Notes under the pieces: generated by a model
Seen by the model: the letters and a program-made list of their open reading frames with translations, nothing else
Database searches by the model: none
What the model was told of the DNA's origin: nothing
Made by a program: the position numbers and the translations under genes
Assembly (NCBI GenBank): GCA_937874185.1
Contig: CALNAK010000003.1
Location: forward strand, 1 to 44,331
Source of the DNA: an uncultured Lactobacillus sp.
GTDB taxonomy: Bacteria > Bacillota > Bacilli > Lactobacillales > Lactobacillaceae
Length of the DNA stretch: 44,331 bases
Reading direction: 5' to 3'
Shown here: positions 16,901 to 25,810 of the stretch, piece by piece
Layout: each line of letters begins with the position of its first letter
How positions within the stretch are numbered: position 1 is the first letter of the stretch

Positions 16901-17508
16901 AAGGTCTTACTATGCAAATGCCAACGTATATTCAAAGTGTCACAAATAATTTGAGTTTATTGAGTGATACTAAAAATGCCAAAGTTGGTGGTGCCTTTTA
17001 TGAGCACATCAACAATCCTTGGATTAAATTGGATAAATCACTTTTAGGCAAAAAGCCGGACCAACTCAAAGAGGGAATTCTAAATACCGATATCCAACGC
17101 AAAATTTTAAAGGAATTCCAACTTAATGGACTGTTACTAAACGATGAAGATCTAGTAGCCAATATGGATAAATTAGCTCTAACTAAAACTGGTAAGGTAG
17201 CAAGTTCATCCCCAGTAGTTAAGAAAACATCAAACAATTTAATTATGGAAAAGGATCTTGCCAAAATTCTTAATTACAATAAGCGTTTGATTAAACAAGC
17301 TGGTGAAAAGATTTATTCCGGTAAGTTGAATTTAAATCCATATCGTTTCAATGATGTGACTGGCTTGCAATATAGTGATTATCGTTCGATTTTTGAATTT
17401 GATGCGATGTTGCCAGAAAACGATTATCACGATATTAAGAACTACAACAAAGAGAATGTTATCAAGAAAATACAAACTATTTTGGAAGATGGTGAAGACG
17501 ATGCCTAA
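13939..17508 (+). CDS. rexB: ATP-dependent nuclease subunit B (RexB/AddB family)
   Basis: A 1189-residue partner of RexA in the AddAB-type helicase-nuclease that resects double-strand breaks for recombination. The N-terminus FVLGKNQFDHHKK replaces the Walker A loop of Bacillus AddB, as expected for RexB. The C-terminal RecB-type nuclease is visible: ISRLETFYMNEYEYFLKYG, TGSVFHAVLDSL, VNVRGKIDRIDEM, and the catalytic YLAIIDYKSSDKKFE. Only one Cys exists in the whole protein (IWKCTDK), so the four-Cys iron-sulfur staple known from Bacillus AddB is absent; the usual Cys next to the RLE segment is Asn here. The stop overlaps the start of rexA by 8 bases. Confident. Confidence 0.94.
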   Translation: MTLNFVLGKNQFDHHKKMMELFQHDYTNDPDGQFFFLVPNHIKFESEVNILKYFEKDDDSLIATNNVQTFSFSRLAWYFLRDSSDYNIETLTQTKAAMLLKNIVQEHKSDLKIFAGMIDKPGFIDQMISQFDEFMNGQVQPDDIEMVLDKSDQGVFADKIKELNLIYGAYLDKIQNYNTNDFQLDSLADFLNKKIKTSQYHFYIEGFSSFTATELNLVKSMLINGGSLDVSLVMEAPVLNLDDASEFFYRPAATYQKLHDFAKDNQIITRDYYADNKRVSDDLSKLEDYWIQSSGVGTGIKASGSDSQNSVQIWKCTDKQTEVSAISTYMRQLVATQNYRYKDFLIVARNLSEYGSFIESFMENNEVPYFIDLQKKMANHPFKRLIDLLFAIVNKGMQEDDVIGLLRTELLVPEAYKDNIELFRQAIDLTENYALTNGITKRGWLGDSFRSNVNLDEEVDKVKIDEYQQINAIKSFVKNIYNQLEKFLKADHSSLDSASFLYSFLEDNQVFAQLSNWQKQATEQKNLTLANQPEQIVSLFNQVLDEYVSVFGDTEFNSKDFIEILDAAFENATYSQIPSTLDAVSISEIGMIQPNNRKITFILGATTNNMPGTTVSNNLVTDDERGFLNDELTDGKYLNESDEVVNNAEPFLHDITFTTGSERLIFTYPNFTEDNKQQELSSYVTRIRNHFRLDEQVILLNPSSDDTSEDQVIRYLGSKDSSLNYLIRVSRSAIDNKNNISDAWKYVRSKLLNEQPETSEFALSSLEYQNKPHDLSAETVNALYGKNINVSISRLETFYMNEYEYFLKYGLFLRPRRLFEVTPAQTGSVFHAVLDSLVKYLNQNQISLKDIYDPTSEIDASDTQIRKLVGELFDNQINLPENRIFTSSDRMLYIASKLQSTLLQLIKNMEVQFSRNGFAPKASEVTFGRIDNKEDLPGLSYEIPGGHKVNVRGKIDRIDEMTLDDISYLAIIDYKSSDKKFEFAKFLEGLTMQMPTYIQSVTNNLSLLSDTKNAKVGGAFYEHINNPWIKLDKSLLGKKPDQLKEGILNTDIQRKILKEFQLNGLLLNDEDLVANMDKLALTKTGKVASSSPVVKKTSNNLIMEKDLAKILNYNKRLIKQAGEKIYSGKLNLNPYRFNDVTGLQYSDYRSIFEFDAMLPENDYHDIKNYNKENVIKKIQTILEDGEDDA

Positions 17509-20500
17509 GTGGACTGAAGATCAAGAAAAAGCAATTTATCATCAAGGTCATGATATTTTGGTCTCTGCCGCAGCAGGATCTGGAAAAACCACGATTTTAA
17601 TTGAACGTATCATCGAAATGCTCAAACATGGCGAAAATGTCGACAATCTGTTAGTTGCTACCTTTACCGATGCTGCAGCATTGGAAATGAAGGAACGACT
17701 TTTAAACAGAATCAAAGAATTAGTTAACGATAAAACCTTGGATGCCGAAACTCGTAAACATCTCCAAAGACAAATTTTTCGCGTACCAATTTCGAATATC
17801 AGTACCTTGCATGCTTTCTGCTTGAGCGTTATCAAAAAATTCTATTATGTAATCGAATTGGATCCTAATTTTAGATTGCTAAGTGATACGACTGAACAAT
17901 CTATTATGAAAGAACACGCTTACGATAATTTACGTGATAAATATTACGGCAAAGAGGACGCTGACTTTCTCAGTTTGACTGATAATTTCACCGACGACCG
18001 TAGTGATGATGGTTTGAAAGATGTTATTTTTAATCTTTATAATTTTGCCATAACCAATGCTGAAACTGAAAAGTGGTTGGATAGTCTGACTACATCTTAT
18101 AAGTTTGATAAAACTTTTTCTGATGGGGCTTTCTATAAAGAAGAATTCATCCCTCAAATAAAACAACGCCTAGAACAGATTAAAGAGATTATTGGTCGTG
18201 GTCTCGATATTGCTAACGAAGATACTTTAGCAGCTAAATCTCTACTTTTAACTTTTACCAAAGCTGACGAAGCTTTAACTAAAATCCAAACTGAAGTCGC
18301 TGTTAAAAGTTACGATGAGATTAGAGCAGAATTAATTAGTTTCAAATTTGAACGAGCTGTTACGATCAAAGCTGATGAAAAAGATGGCGAAGATGTTTCA
18401 TTTTTGGAAGATGCTCAAGATGTCCGCAAGAAATTACCTGGTCAAATAACTGATTTAATCAATGATTTCTTTACAAAATCAGAAGTTGAAATAAATCAGG
18501 CTTTACTAGCTTCTCAAAAATTAATTACTAAACTAGTTGAAGTTGAGCGTGGTTTCATTGCTGAATATGACCGTCTTAAATCAAATAGTCATGTTTTAGA
18601 TTTTAATGATTTGGAACATATGGCTGTCAAAATCTTTGAGACTAAAGTCGATGATCATCAAATTGCCTTAGATTATTATCAAAATAAATTTCATGAACTA
18701 ATGATTGATGAGTATCAAGATGTTAATGCCATGCAAGAAAAAATTATCCAATTATTATCGAATGAGAATAACCATCAATTCATGGTGGGGGATATTAAGC
18801 AGTCGATTTACGGATTCAGACAAGCTGCTCCATATATTTTTGCTGGAAAATACGAAGAGTTTCAAAAGCCCGACAATCCCAATGAATTGATTCAATTATC
18901 AAAGAATTTCCGTTCATCTGAGCCGGTCGATAAATTTGTCAATCAGATTTTCACACGTATTTTTGATAAGAAAATCGGTGATATTGATTATGATGAGAAT
19001 TCTAAATTGATTACCGGAACTAGTTTCCCTAAAGACGTTGATATGGAGAATGAATTCAATGTTTTGATCAATGACGAAGATGAAGATGTTGCTAAACGTC
19101 AAATGCTGATTGAAGCTGCTGCCAAGAGAATTCAAAAGTTGATGAAAGACGATTTTCAGATTTATGATGGCAAGAAAGACGAAATCAGATCTCTTAAATA
19201 TTCCGATATTGCCATCCTTTCAAGAACTAAAGAGAACAATACTGATTTGATTTCTTACTTTGCTAAAGCTGATATTCCAATCATGGTGACTGATGCACAG
19301 AATTATTTCCAAACCACTGAACTACAGATCATGATGTCGATGTTGAATATTATCGACAATCCTTATCAAGATATTCCTTTGGTAGCGGTGTTGCGTTCAC
19401 CAATCGTTGGAATGAACGAAGAAGAACTGGCCAAAATTCGTTTAGTCGATAAGAAAGAATTTTACTTCACAGCTTTGAATGAATACTTGCTTGCCACTGA
19501 CGGTGTTGAGGCTATTCAAAATAAAGTCAGATCATTCTTGCTACAATTGGAAAATTATCGTGATTTCTCCAACAAAAATAGTATTGCTCGTCTGATCTGG
19601 AAGATTTATCAAGAAACTGGTCTTTTGGAATATGTTTCAGGGATGCCTGGTGGTAAACAACGTGCCGCTAATTTGCATGCTTTGTATCAACGTGCTAACT
19701 CCTATGAAGAAACTAATTTTAAGGGGTTACATCAATTCATTGATTTCATTCAAAGAATGCAAGACCTTGATAAAGATTTATCTCAACCAAACAGTATCGA
19801 GGCCACGGATGACACTGTAAAAGTTATGACAGTCCATGCTTCCAAAGGATTGGAATTCCCAATCGTGATCTATTTGGATATGGCTAAACAGTTTAATAAG
19901 AGTGACTACACTGATGCAACAGTCTTTGATGTTCGAATGGGAATCGGTATCACTTATTTAGATAGTTTAACTAGATTAAAGTATCGTACTATTCAGCGAG
20001 GAATCATTAGCAATCAAAAACATATTGCATTAGTATCTGAAGAGATGCGTTTGTTATACGTTGCGCTAACTCGTGCAAAGCAAAAGTTGATCATGTTTGG
20101 TTTTACTAAAGATTCTGACGCAATGATAAAAACTTGGGATGATATTCATTCACAACAAGGTGTTATTAATGAATCTGCCAGAATGCAAGCAGCATCGTTC
20201 CAAAACTTAATTGGAATAAGTACCTTATCAGAAGATGACCGAAAGGTTGTCGTTAATGACCAAGAGTATGTTGACGAAGATTGTCAGCTGCAATTTAAAT
20301 TGATACCTGCGGGTGAACATAAAGAAAACCAGGTCAAAATTCTGATTCCTAAACAGAAACCAAAGGACCCATCAGACTTATTCAAGAAAACAGTTAGTGA
20401 CATTTTGGACTTCAAGTATAAGTATCAAGAATCCGTTGATACTACGGCTTATCAATCTGTTTCAGAAATTAAGGGATTGTTTGCTGATCCAGATGACGAG

Positions 20501-21124
20501 AATATGGCGGAAGACTTATTGGAAGACAAATCTCGTTACAACATGGGATCATTTTCGAAGCCACAATTTTTGACAAAAACTAAGAAGGTTACCGCAGCTG
20601 ATGTCGGAAGCGCCACTCACTTAGTCCTTCAGAAAATCAAAATTGACCAAACGCCTGAATTAAGCGACTTTCAAGAGTTGGTTCAACAACTTGTTAATGA
20701 AAAATTATTAACCGACGAATTAGCAGAGAAGATTGATTGTCAAAGTCTTGCCGATTTGTATCAGAGCAACCTTGGCCAAACCATTGTTGACCATCATGAG
20801 CAGGTAAGCCGTGAATTTCCATGTTCAATCTTAATGCCCGCAAAAAAATTGTTTAAAAACACCTCAAAAGACTATTCTATTAACGATAAGATATTAGTTC
20901 ATGGTATTATTGATGGAGTAATTGAATTAGATCATGGAATAATTATTTTTGACTACAAGACAGATCATGTTACGAGTCAAAATAAGGGGGAATTGGTTTC
21001 CAAGTATTCCGGACAAGTCAATTTATATGCAGAAGCTATTTCTGTGATTAAAAACAAGCCCGTCGTGGGTAAATATCTTTATTTCTTGAAGACTAACGAG
21101 GCTGTTGATCTTCAAGAAAAATAA
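17501..21124 (+). CDS. rexA: ATP-dependent helicase/nuclease subunit A (RexA/AddA)
   Basis: A 1207-residue UvrD-like SF1 helicase with a C-terminal nuclease. Motif Ia/Walker A is VSAAAGSGKTTILIERI (about residue 22). LMIDEYQDVNAMQ is Walker B, VGDIKQSIYGFRQAAP is motif III, VMTVHASKGLEFPIVIY is motif V and LLYVALTRAKQKL is motif VI. The C-terminal RecB-family nuclease shows LVHGIIDGVIELDHGIIIFDYKTDHV. The frame is open further upstream, but the ATG at 17501, overlapping the rexB stop and giving MPKWTEDQEKAI, is the family start. It is translationally coupled to rexB, and dinG follows within 18 bases. It acts on DNA ends; Chi-like regulation cannot be judged from here. Confidence 0.95.
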   Translation: MPKWTEDQEKAIYHQGHDILVSAAAGSGKTTILIERIIEMLKHGENVDNLLVATFTDAAALEMKERLLNRIKELVNDKTLDAETRKHLQRQIFRVPISNISTLHAFCLSVIKKFYYVIELDPNFRLLSDTTEQSIMKEHAYDNLRDKYYGKEDADFLSLTDNFTDDRSDDGLKDVIFNLYNFAITNAETEKWLDSLTTSYKFDKTFSDGAFYKEEFIPQIKQRLEQIKEIIGRGLDIANEDTLAAKSLLLTFTKADEALTKIQTEVAVKSYDEIRAELISFKFERAVTIKADEKDGEDVSFLEDAQDVRKKLPGQITDLINDFFTKSEVEINQALLASQKLITKLVEVERGFIAEYDRLKSNSHVLDFNDLEHMAVKIFETKVDDHQIALDYYQNKFHELMIDEYQDVNAMQEKIIQLLSNENNHQFMVGDIKQSIYGFRQAAPYIFAGKYEEFQKPDNPNELIQLSKNFRSSEPVDKFVNQIFTRIFDKKIGDIDYDENSKLITGTSFPKDVDMENEFNVLINDEDEDVAKRQMLIEAAAKRIQKLMKDDFQIYDGKKDEIRSLKYSDIAILSRTKENNTDLISYFAKADIPIMVTDAQNYFQTTELQIMMSMLNIIDNPYQDIPLVAVLRSPIVGMNEEELAKIRLVDKKEFYFTALNEYLLATDGVEAIQNKVRSFLLQLENYRDFSNKNSIARLIWKIYQETGLLEYVSGMPGGKQRAANLHALYQRANSYEETNFKGLHQFIDFIQRMQDLDKDLSQPNSIEATDDTVKVMTVHASKGLEFPIVIYLDMAKQFNKSDYTDATVFDVRMGIGITYLDSLTRLKYRTIQRGIISNQKHIALVSEEMRLLYVALTRAKQKLIMFGFTKDSDAMIKTWDDIHSQQGVINESARMQAASFQNLIGISTLSEDDRKVVVNDQEYVDEDCQLQFKLIPAGEHKENQVKILIPKQKPKDPSDLFKKTVSDILDFKYKYQESVDTTAYQSVSEIKGLFADPDDENMAEDLLEDKSRYNMGSFSKPQFLTKTKKVTAADVGSATHLVLQKIKIDQTPELSDFQELVQQLVNEKLLTDELAEKIDCQSLADLYQSNLGQTIVDHHEQVSREFPCSILMPAKKLFKNTSKDYSINDKILVHGIIDGVIELDHGIIIFDYKTDHVTSQNKGELVSKYSGQVNLYAEAISVIKNKPVVGKYLYFLKTNEAVDLQEK

Positions 21125-21142
21125 AGATGAGAGGTGAATGAT

Positions 21143-23953
21143 TTGAAAAATTCTTACGCTGTCGTTGATCTAGAGACAACCAATTCTAATTGGCATGACA
21201 ACGGGCGTATAATTCAATTCGGCTGTGCCCTTATCGAAAATGGTGAAATTACACATATTTATGATCAAAAAATCAATCCTAAAGTACCAATTCCAGGTAG
21301 AATTACTGCCTTAACGGGATTACGTGATGAGGATGTTAAGGATTCACCTACATTTGAAGAAGTTGCACCTGATATTTTTAAACTTTTAAAAAATCGAGTT
21401 TTTATTGCACATAACGTGAATTTTGATTTGACCTTTTTAAATCGAGAACTTAAACGTATCGGAATGAACCAACTGAATATCAAAGCTATCGATACTGTTG
21501 AATTAGCGCAAATTCTCTTTCCAACTATTAGCAGTTATAAATTACAAGATTTAACACATTATTTGAGCATTGTACATAAGAATCCGCACAGTGCTAACAG
21601 TGACGCACACGTTACTGCGGAATTATTTTTAGTTATTCTTAAACGAGTCCAACAGTTGCCCCTAGAAACATTGCGACTTTTGGCAAAATTTGGTAAAAAC
21701 ACGATTCGGGAAACTAACTTAGTCTTCAAGACTGTTTTAGAGGAACGTGAAAAGTCTGCCAGAACCGAAGTCCTGCCAGCTTATCTTTATGAGCGAAACG
21801 GTTTGATCCTTCGCAAAAAGGATTTTCACGTTAGTGAACGAATTGATCACACAACTAAATATCCTGATAGTCGTGAGGAGAAAAAGGCCTTACTTGATGG
21901 TATTTTGGATTATCGTGTCAATCAATCAAAGTTGATGGATAACATTTATCAAACAAGTCAACATCGTGATAAAACACAAAAATGGAATCTAATTGAGGCA
22001 CCAACTGGAGCAGGTAAGACGCTTGGTTATTTATTGCCATTATCTTACTTGGTTAATGTTGACCAGAAATTGGTCATTGCGACAACTACTAAAGTTCTTC
22101 AGCAACAAATCGTTGAGCAATCCATTCCACTATTGAATCAAGTTACCAACAATGAATATCATGCTGAAATCGTTAAGAGTAGTTATAATTTCATTGATTT
22201 GGACCGTTTCTATGAGGCTTTGGATAATTATCGCTTGCATAGTCATACCGCAATTCTCAAAATGAAAATTGTTGTTTGGTTAACAATGACGACAACTGGT
22301 GACTTGAGTGAATTACATTTAACTAATTACAATAGTCCCTTATTCAGTATCATTCGACACCGTGGTGAGCCAAAGGAAAATACGATTTTTAGTAATGATG
22401 ATTTTTGGTTGTATCAACAAAACCGTTACTTAGAATCACGAATCCTTGTTACTAACCAATCGTTTTTATCACGTCATTTGGACAGTCAATTCTGGGGCAA
22501 GAATTCGTATCTAGTTATTGATGAAGCTAATCACTTTGCGGGTAGTTTACGTGATGCTAGTTCACCAACAATTGACTTTTTGCAATTGAATGAATACGTC
22601 AAAAAAATCAGTGATATTTTATATCAAAATCGAGTTACGTTGAGATACGCCTTTACTGAAGTAACTACCCAATTATGGAATTATCAAGACTTGCAAGGGA
22701 TGGAAACACACTTCCAAGCTGTTGATGAATTGATGCAACGATTGGAATATAATATTTTCGGTCATTATGTTCAAAATCAAGTGAAGTTCAGAGACCGTGA
22801 AGAATTCGTTTCTTTACTCGACAGTAGTCACGTCTTTGGTAAAAATAATCAAGAATTGATTAATCTCTTATCAGATTTGATTGTTGAATTATCATTAATT
22901 TCTAATCGTGTTGAAACATTATTTGATCAATATAATTTTCAAAAAAACTTTATTTCAGTAGAATTATCAAAGATAATCTCCAATTTAACAATCGAAAACA
23001 GTAAACTACGTTCTTCTTTGAAGAATCTGGACGAATTATTGCAAGCCTTACAGGGTTCTGACAATAAGTTTGGTGTTCAAATTGAAATGCGAGATTACTA
23101 TGAAGTCAACACTCTCAAAATTAGTTGGCGTCAATTCGATATTAAGGATCTAATCGAGGCAACGACTGAACGTTTCAGCCAAATTTTTGCCATCGGTGCT
23201 GCAATTACGATTCAAAAAGACTTTTCACACTTTATTTTGGATACGCAATTGAGTCAAAATCAGATCAACCAAATGGTGATTTTGCCTGATGCCAATAGTA
23301 TTTCAAAGAATAGTAAGATTTATCTACCCGCTAACTTACCTGATATTCAAACTCTCAGCAGTGAAGAATATTATAAGATGGTCACATCATATATCGTTGA
23401 TGTCCTAGATAATCTGGATCATCAAACAATGATTCTCTTCAATTCTTTGAATACCCTCAGCAACGTTTATAGTCGTCTGATGGAAACTGATGTTAAAGAG
23501 AAATGGGAGATTTTAGCTCAAGGTGTTACTGGTTCTAACGAGAAGATCAAGAAACGTTTTGCTATTGGTAAGCGTTCAGTTCTTTTGGGAGCTAACTCTT
23601 TCTGGGAGGGTGTCGATTTCCCTAAGAAGATGTTGGAAATCTTGATTGTAACTAGAATTCCGTTTGAATCACCAGAACAACCTGATGTTAAGATCAAACA
23701 AGATATTTTGAAACAACAAGATTTGAATGTGTTCAAAGTCGATTCCTTGCCTAATGCGATTTTACAATTAAGACAAGGCTTAGGAAGACTCGTTAGAACT
23801 CCTAATGATCGTGGGGTTATCTTATTATTGGATAACCGTATTTTAACGAAGAGTTATGGTAAAACAATTTTGGAATCACTCCCCAAGGGTTTACCAGTTA
23901 TTAGTGAGGATATGAATTCTATTAAGAAAGATATAAATGACTTTTTGAATTAA
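21143..23953 (+). CDS. dinG: DnaQ-DinG fusion: 3'-5' exonuclease with XPD/DinG-like helicase domain
   Basis: A 936-residue protein. Residues 1-165 are a DnaQ-type DEDDh exonuclease: AVVDLETT (first acidic pair), AHNVNFDLTFL, and NSDAHVTAELF. The rest is a DinG/XPD-like SF2 ATPase with Walker A EAPTGAGKTLGYLLPL, a DEAH-like box VIDEANHF, GANSFWEGVDFP and LRQGLGRLVRT. Only one Cys is present (QFGCAL), so the Fe-S cluster of E. coli DinG is missing. The S. aureus homologue has been reported to act as a nuclease rather than a helicase, so helicase activity should not be assumed. GAGAGGTG lies 6 bases before TTG at 21143, my chosen start; a GTG at 21134 overlaps that RBS. It follows rexA closely. 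Confidence 0.92.
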   Translation: MKNSYAVVDLETTNSNWHDNGRIIQFGCALIENGEITHIYDQKINPKVPIPGRITALTGLRDEDVKDSPTFEEVAPDIFKLLKNRVFIAHNVNFDLTFLNRELKRIGMNQLNIKAIDTVELAQILFPTISSYKLQDLTHYLSIVHKNPHSANSDAHVTAELFLVILKRVQQLPLETLRLLAKFGKNTIRETNLVFKTVLEEREKSARTEVLPAYLYERNGLILRKKDFHVSERIDHTTKYPDSREEKKALLDGILDYRVNQSKLMDNIYQTSQHRDKTQKWNLIEAPTGAGKTLGYLLPLSYLVNVDQKLVIATTTKVLQQQIVEQSIPLLNQVTNNEYHAEIVKSSYNFIDLDRFYEALDNYRLHSHTAILKMKIVVWLTMTTTGDLSELHLTNYNSPLFSIIRHRGEPKENTIFSNDDFWLYQQNRYLESRILVTNQSFLSRHLDSQFWGKNSYLVIDEANHFAGSLRDASSPTIDFLQLNEYVKKISDILYQNRVTLRYAFTEVTTQLWNYQDLQGMETHFQAVDELMQRLEYNIFGHYVQNQVKFRDREEFVSLLDSSHVFGKNNQELINLLSDLIVELSLISNRVETLFDQYNFQKNFISVELSKIISNLTIENSKLRSSLKNLDELLQALQGSDNKFGVQIEMRDYYEVNTLKISWRQFDIKDLIEATTERFSQIFAIGAAITIQKDFSHFILDTQLSQNQINQMVILPDANSISKNSKIYLPANLPDIQTLSSEEYYKMVTSYIVDVLDNLDHQTMILFNSLNTLSNVYSRLMETDVKEKWEILAQGVTGSNEKIKKRFAIGKRSVLLGANSFWEGVDFPKKMLEILIVTRIPFESPEQPDVKIKQDILKQQDLNVFKVDSLPNAILQLRQGLGRLVRTPNDRGVILLLDNRILTKSYGKTILESLPKGLPVISEDMNSIKKDINDFLN

Positions 23954-23971
23954 TAAAAAAATTGCTATACT
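23945..23971 (+). promoter_or_regulatory. Probable tseB promoter
   Basis: TGCTATACT is an extended -10 (TATACT at 23966-23971). TTGAAT at 23945-23950 could be a -35 with a short 15-base spacer. It overlaps the 3' end of dinG and lies 30 bases before the tseB start. Confidence 0.5.
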
Positions 23972-24000
23972 ATTTCTGTTAACTAAGAAAAGGACGTATT

Positions 24001-24480
24001 ATGAATAGAAGCACAAAAGTTTTGTTGACCATATCTCTAATCGCATTAGCAATTGTTTCAGCTTTAACTTACTTGAACCTTTCATTTGCACCATATTCTA
24101 GTGCTAAATCACAAGCTAACAACATTGCTCAGGAAAAAGCTGGTATCGTTGAACCGGATTATTTCGGTAACTATACACGCGAAAAGCAATATTATTCAGT
24201 TGGTGGTTTAACTAAGGGTGAGAAGTATCGCTATGTAATTATTAATGCTAAGAGTGGTAAGACAGAAATTATCAATAAAAACAATGCTCCCGTTCGTCAA
24301 ACAGTTATTGATGGTGTAGCCCAAAGATACAATGCCAAAAAGATTTTGCATATCAATTTAGGCCTATATAAGAATAGGCCAACTTGGGAAGTAACTTTCC
24401 AAAAGAAAAATGGTAGTATTGGTTATAATTTAATCGATTTCCGTTCCGGCAAGAGTATTCAAATTATTAATAATATCTAA
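24001..24480 (+). CDS. tseB: TseB/YpmB-like membrane-anchored protein (DUF5590)
   Basis: A 159-residue protein with one N-terminal membrane anchor (about residues 8-28) and an extracellular PepSY-like domain rich in strands (YSVGGLTKGEKYRYVIINAKSG, PTWEVTFQKKNGSIGYNLIDF). In Bacillus the YpmB homologue, TseB, supports PBP2A in cell elongation. Its place between dinG and dnaD matches ypmB in Bacillus, which strengthens the assignment. The ATG follows AGGA and there is its own extended -10 promoter. A terminator follows at once, separating it from dnaD. Function inferred from family and synteny. Confidence 0.8.
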   Translation: MNRSTKVLLTISLIALAIVSALTYLNLSFAPYSSAKSQANNIAQEKAGIVEPDYFGNYTREKQYYSVGGLTKGEKYRYVIINAKSGKTEIINKNNAPVRQTVIDGVAQRYNAKKILHINLGLYKNRPTWEVTFQKKNGSIGYNLIDFRSGKSIQIINNI

Positions 24481-24496
24481 ATAAAAACATAAAAAA

Positions 24497-24526
24497 AGTC
24501 GAGATAAATTTTCTCGGGCTTTTTTT
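24497..24526 (+). terminator. Intrinsic terminator after tseB
   Basis: AGTCGAGA and TCTCGGGCT pair with one bulged G, followed by seven T. It stands between tseB and dnaD, where Bacillus carries aspB and asnS. Confidence 0.75.
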
Positions 24527-24545
24527 ATTCATGGGAGTAGCTAAT

Positions 24546-25169
24546 ATGGAAGACGATTTATTTAATTCCTTTGTGGACAGCGGCAGTACCAGCATCAATA
24601 ATTTAATATTAAAGAATTTTCATCAATTGGGCATGACGGAAAAAGACTTGGTCGTTTACTTAGCCTTATCAATGTATTCTCAAAAGGGAGTAACTTTCCC
24701 CATGGCTAAAGATTTAGCCGTAGATACGGGTATGGACGAATCTAGTATCTATACGATTATCCAGGGCTTGATCAAATTAGGAATCATTGAACTAAAAACG
24801 GTTATCGACCATCATCAGCAAAGAGATATTTATTCTTTGACTCCGATATTCCATCGAATCAAAAATCTCTTAGCTCAAGAAAATCAATCTCATCAACAAA
24901 ATAAATTAATGTCTGAAACTGAAGAACTTTTCAAAAAGATTGAAGTTGAATTTGGACGACCACTTTCACCAATCGAACAAGAACAGATTCATCAATGGAT
25001 TGAGGACGACCATTACAGTATTGAATTGATTGACCTTTCCTTACGTGAGGCTGTTTTGAATCAAGCCTACTCGTTAAAATATATGGATAGAATCCTAATC
25101 AGTTGGGAAAAGAGTAATATTAAGTCAGCAGAACAATTACAAGATCGTCGAAAGAAGCTGGGATATTAA
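24546..25169 (+). CDS. dnaD: DNA replication initiation protein DnaD
   Basis: A 207-residue primosome protein. The N-terminal winged-helix region includes VVYLALSMYSQKG and LAVDTGMDESSIYTIIQGLI. The C-terminal DnaD/DnaB-like domain includes FGRPLSPIEQEQIHQW and ends YMDRILISWEKSNI, matching the YxxxIxxxW signature. In Bacillus, DnaD acts with DnaB and DnaI to load the helicase at oriC and at restart sites. An ATG at 24531 is in frame, but GGGAG lies between it and the ATG at 24546, which I chose. The stop overlaps the nth start in TAATG, so the two are coupled. Confidence 0.92.
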   Translation: MEDDLFNSFVDSGSTSINNLILKNFHQLGMTEKDLVVYLALSMYSQKGVTFPMAKDLAVDTGMDESSIYTIIQGLIKLGIIELKTVIDHHQQRDIYSLTPIFHRIKNLLAQENQSHQQNKLMSETEELFKKIEVEFGRPLSPIEQEQIHQWIEDDHYSIELIDLSLREAVLNQAYSLKYMDRILISWEKSNIKSAEQLQDRRKKLGY

Positions 25170-25810
25170 TGTTAAAAGATGAACAGATTGTCTGGGCAAT
25201 TCACCAGATGGAAGAAGACATCGGACCTGTTGGACCATCCTTAGATTCAAGAACACCATTTCAATATCTAATATCAGTAATTTTGAGTGCTCAAGCAACG
25301 GATGTATCTGTTAATAAAGTTACACCTATCTTATTTGCTAAATATCCTGAACCTAAGGACTTGATGAAGGCAAATATAGAAGACGTTGAGCAAATTATTA
25401 AGAGTGTCGGTCTATTCCACAATAAAGCTAAAAACATCATCAAAACGGCTAAAATTGTGCATGAGGAGTTAAATGATGTAGTTCCTGAAACTCGACAGGG
25501 AATCATGAAACTTCCTGGTGCCGGACGTAAAACTGCTAATGTAGTTTTAAGCGATGTTTTTGAGCAACCAACCTTTGCGGTCGATACACACGTTTCAGCA
25601 ATTTCTAAGAGGCTGCATTTTGTTGACGAAAAAGCCAATCCATTACAAGTTGAAAAGAAAATTGTTGGTGCTATGAAACCTGAAGAACTACACCGAGCTC
25701 ACCATACGATGATTGAATATGGTCGGAAGTATTCTATGAAGTTGGATCCGGCTAAGGAAACTAATAAATTGATTATTGCGTGTGACAAGTTGAATTCAGA
25801 GAACAAATAA
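25169..25810 (+). CDS. nth: Endonuclease III without Fe-S ligands
   Basis: A 213-residue base-excision-repair glycosylase/AP lyase for oxidised pyrimidines. The helix-hairpin-helix and catalytic Lys lie in KLPGAGRKTANVVLSDVF, the catalytic Asp in FAVDTHVSAISKRL, and VILSAQATDVSVNKV is the usual N-terminal signature. E. coli-type enzymes end with a C-x6-C-x2-C-x5-C cluster loop. Here the corresponding tail (IEYGRKYSMKLDPAKETNKL then IIACDKL) has a single Cys in the whole protein, so no [4Fe-4S] cluster can be bound that way. The active-site residues are intact, so it is probably a functional cluster-less enzyme. Coupled to dnaD; a strong bidirectional terminator follows. Confidence 0.92.
   Translation: MLKDEQIVWAIHQMEEDIGPVGPSLDSRTPFQYLISVILSAQATDVSVNKVTPILFAKYPEPKDLMKANIEDVEQIIKSVGLFHNKAKNIIKTAKIVHEELNDVVPETRQGIMKLPGAGRKTANVVLSDVFEQPTFAVDTHVSAISKRLHFVDEKANPLQVEKKIVGAMKPEELHRAHHTMIEYGRKYSMKLDPAKETNKLIIACDKLNSENK

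Noticed and set aside
17375..17500. Longer N-terminus for RexA, starting at 17375
   Set aside because: The extension lies entirely within rexB in another frame and has no family similarity; the ATG at 17501 gives the conserved start.
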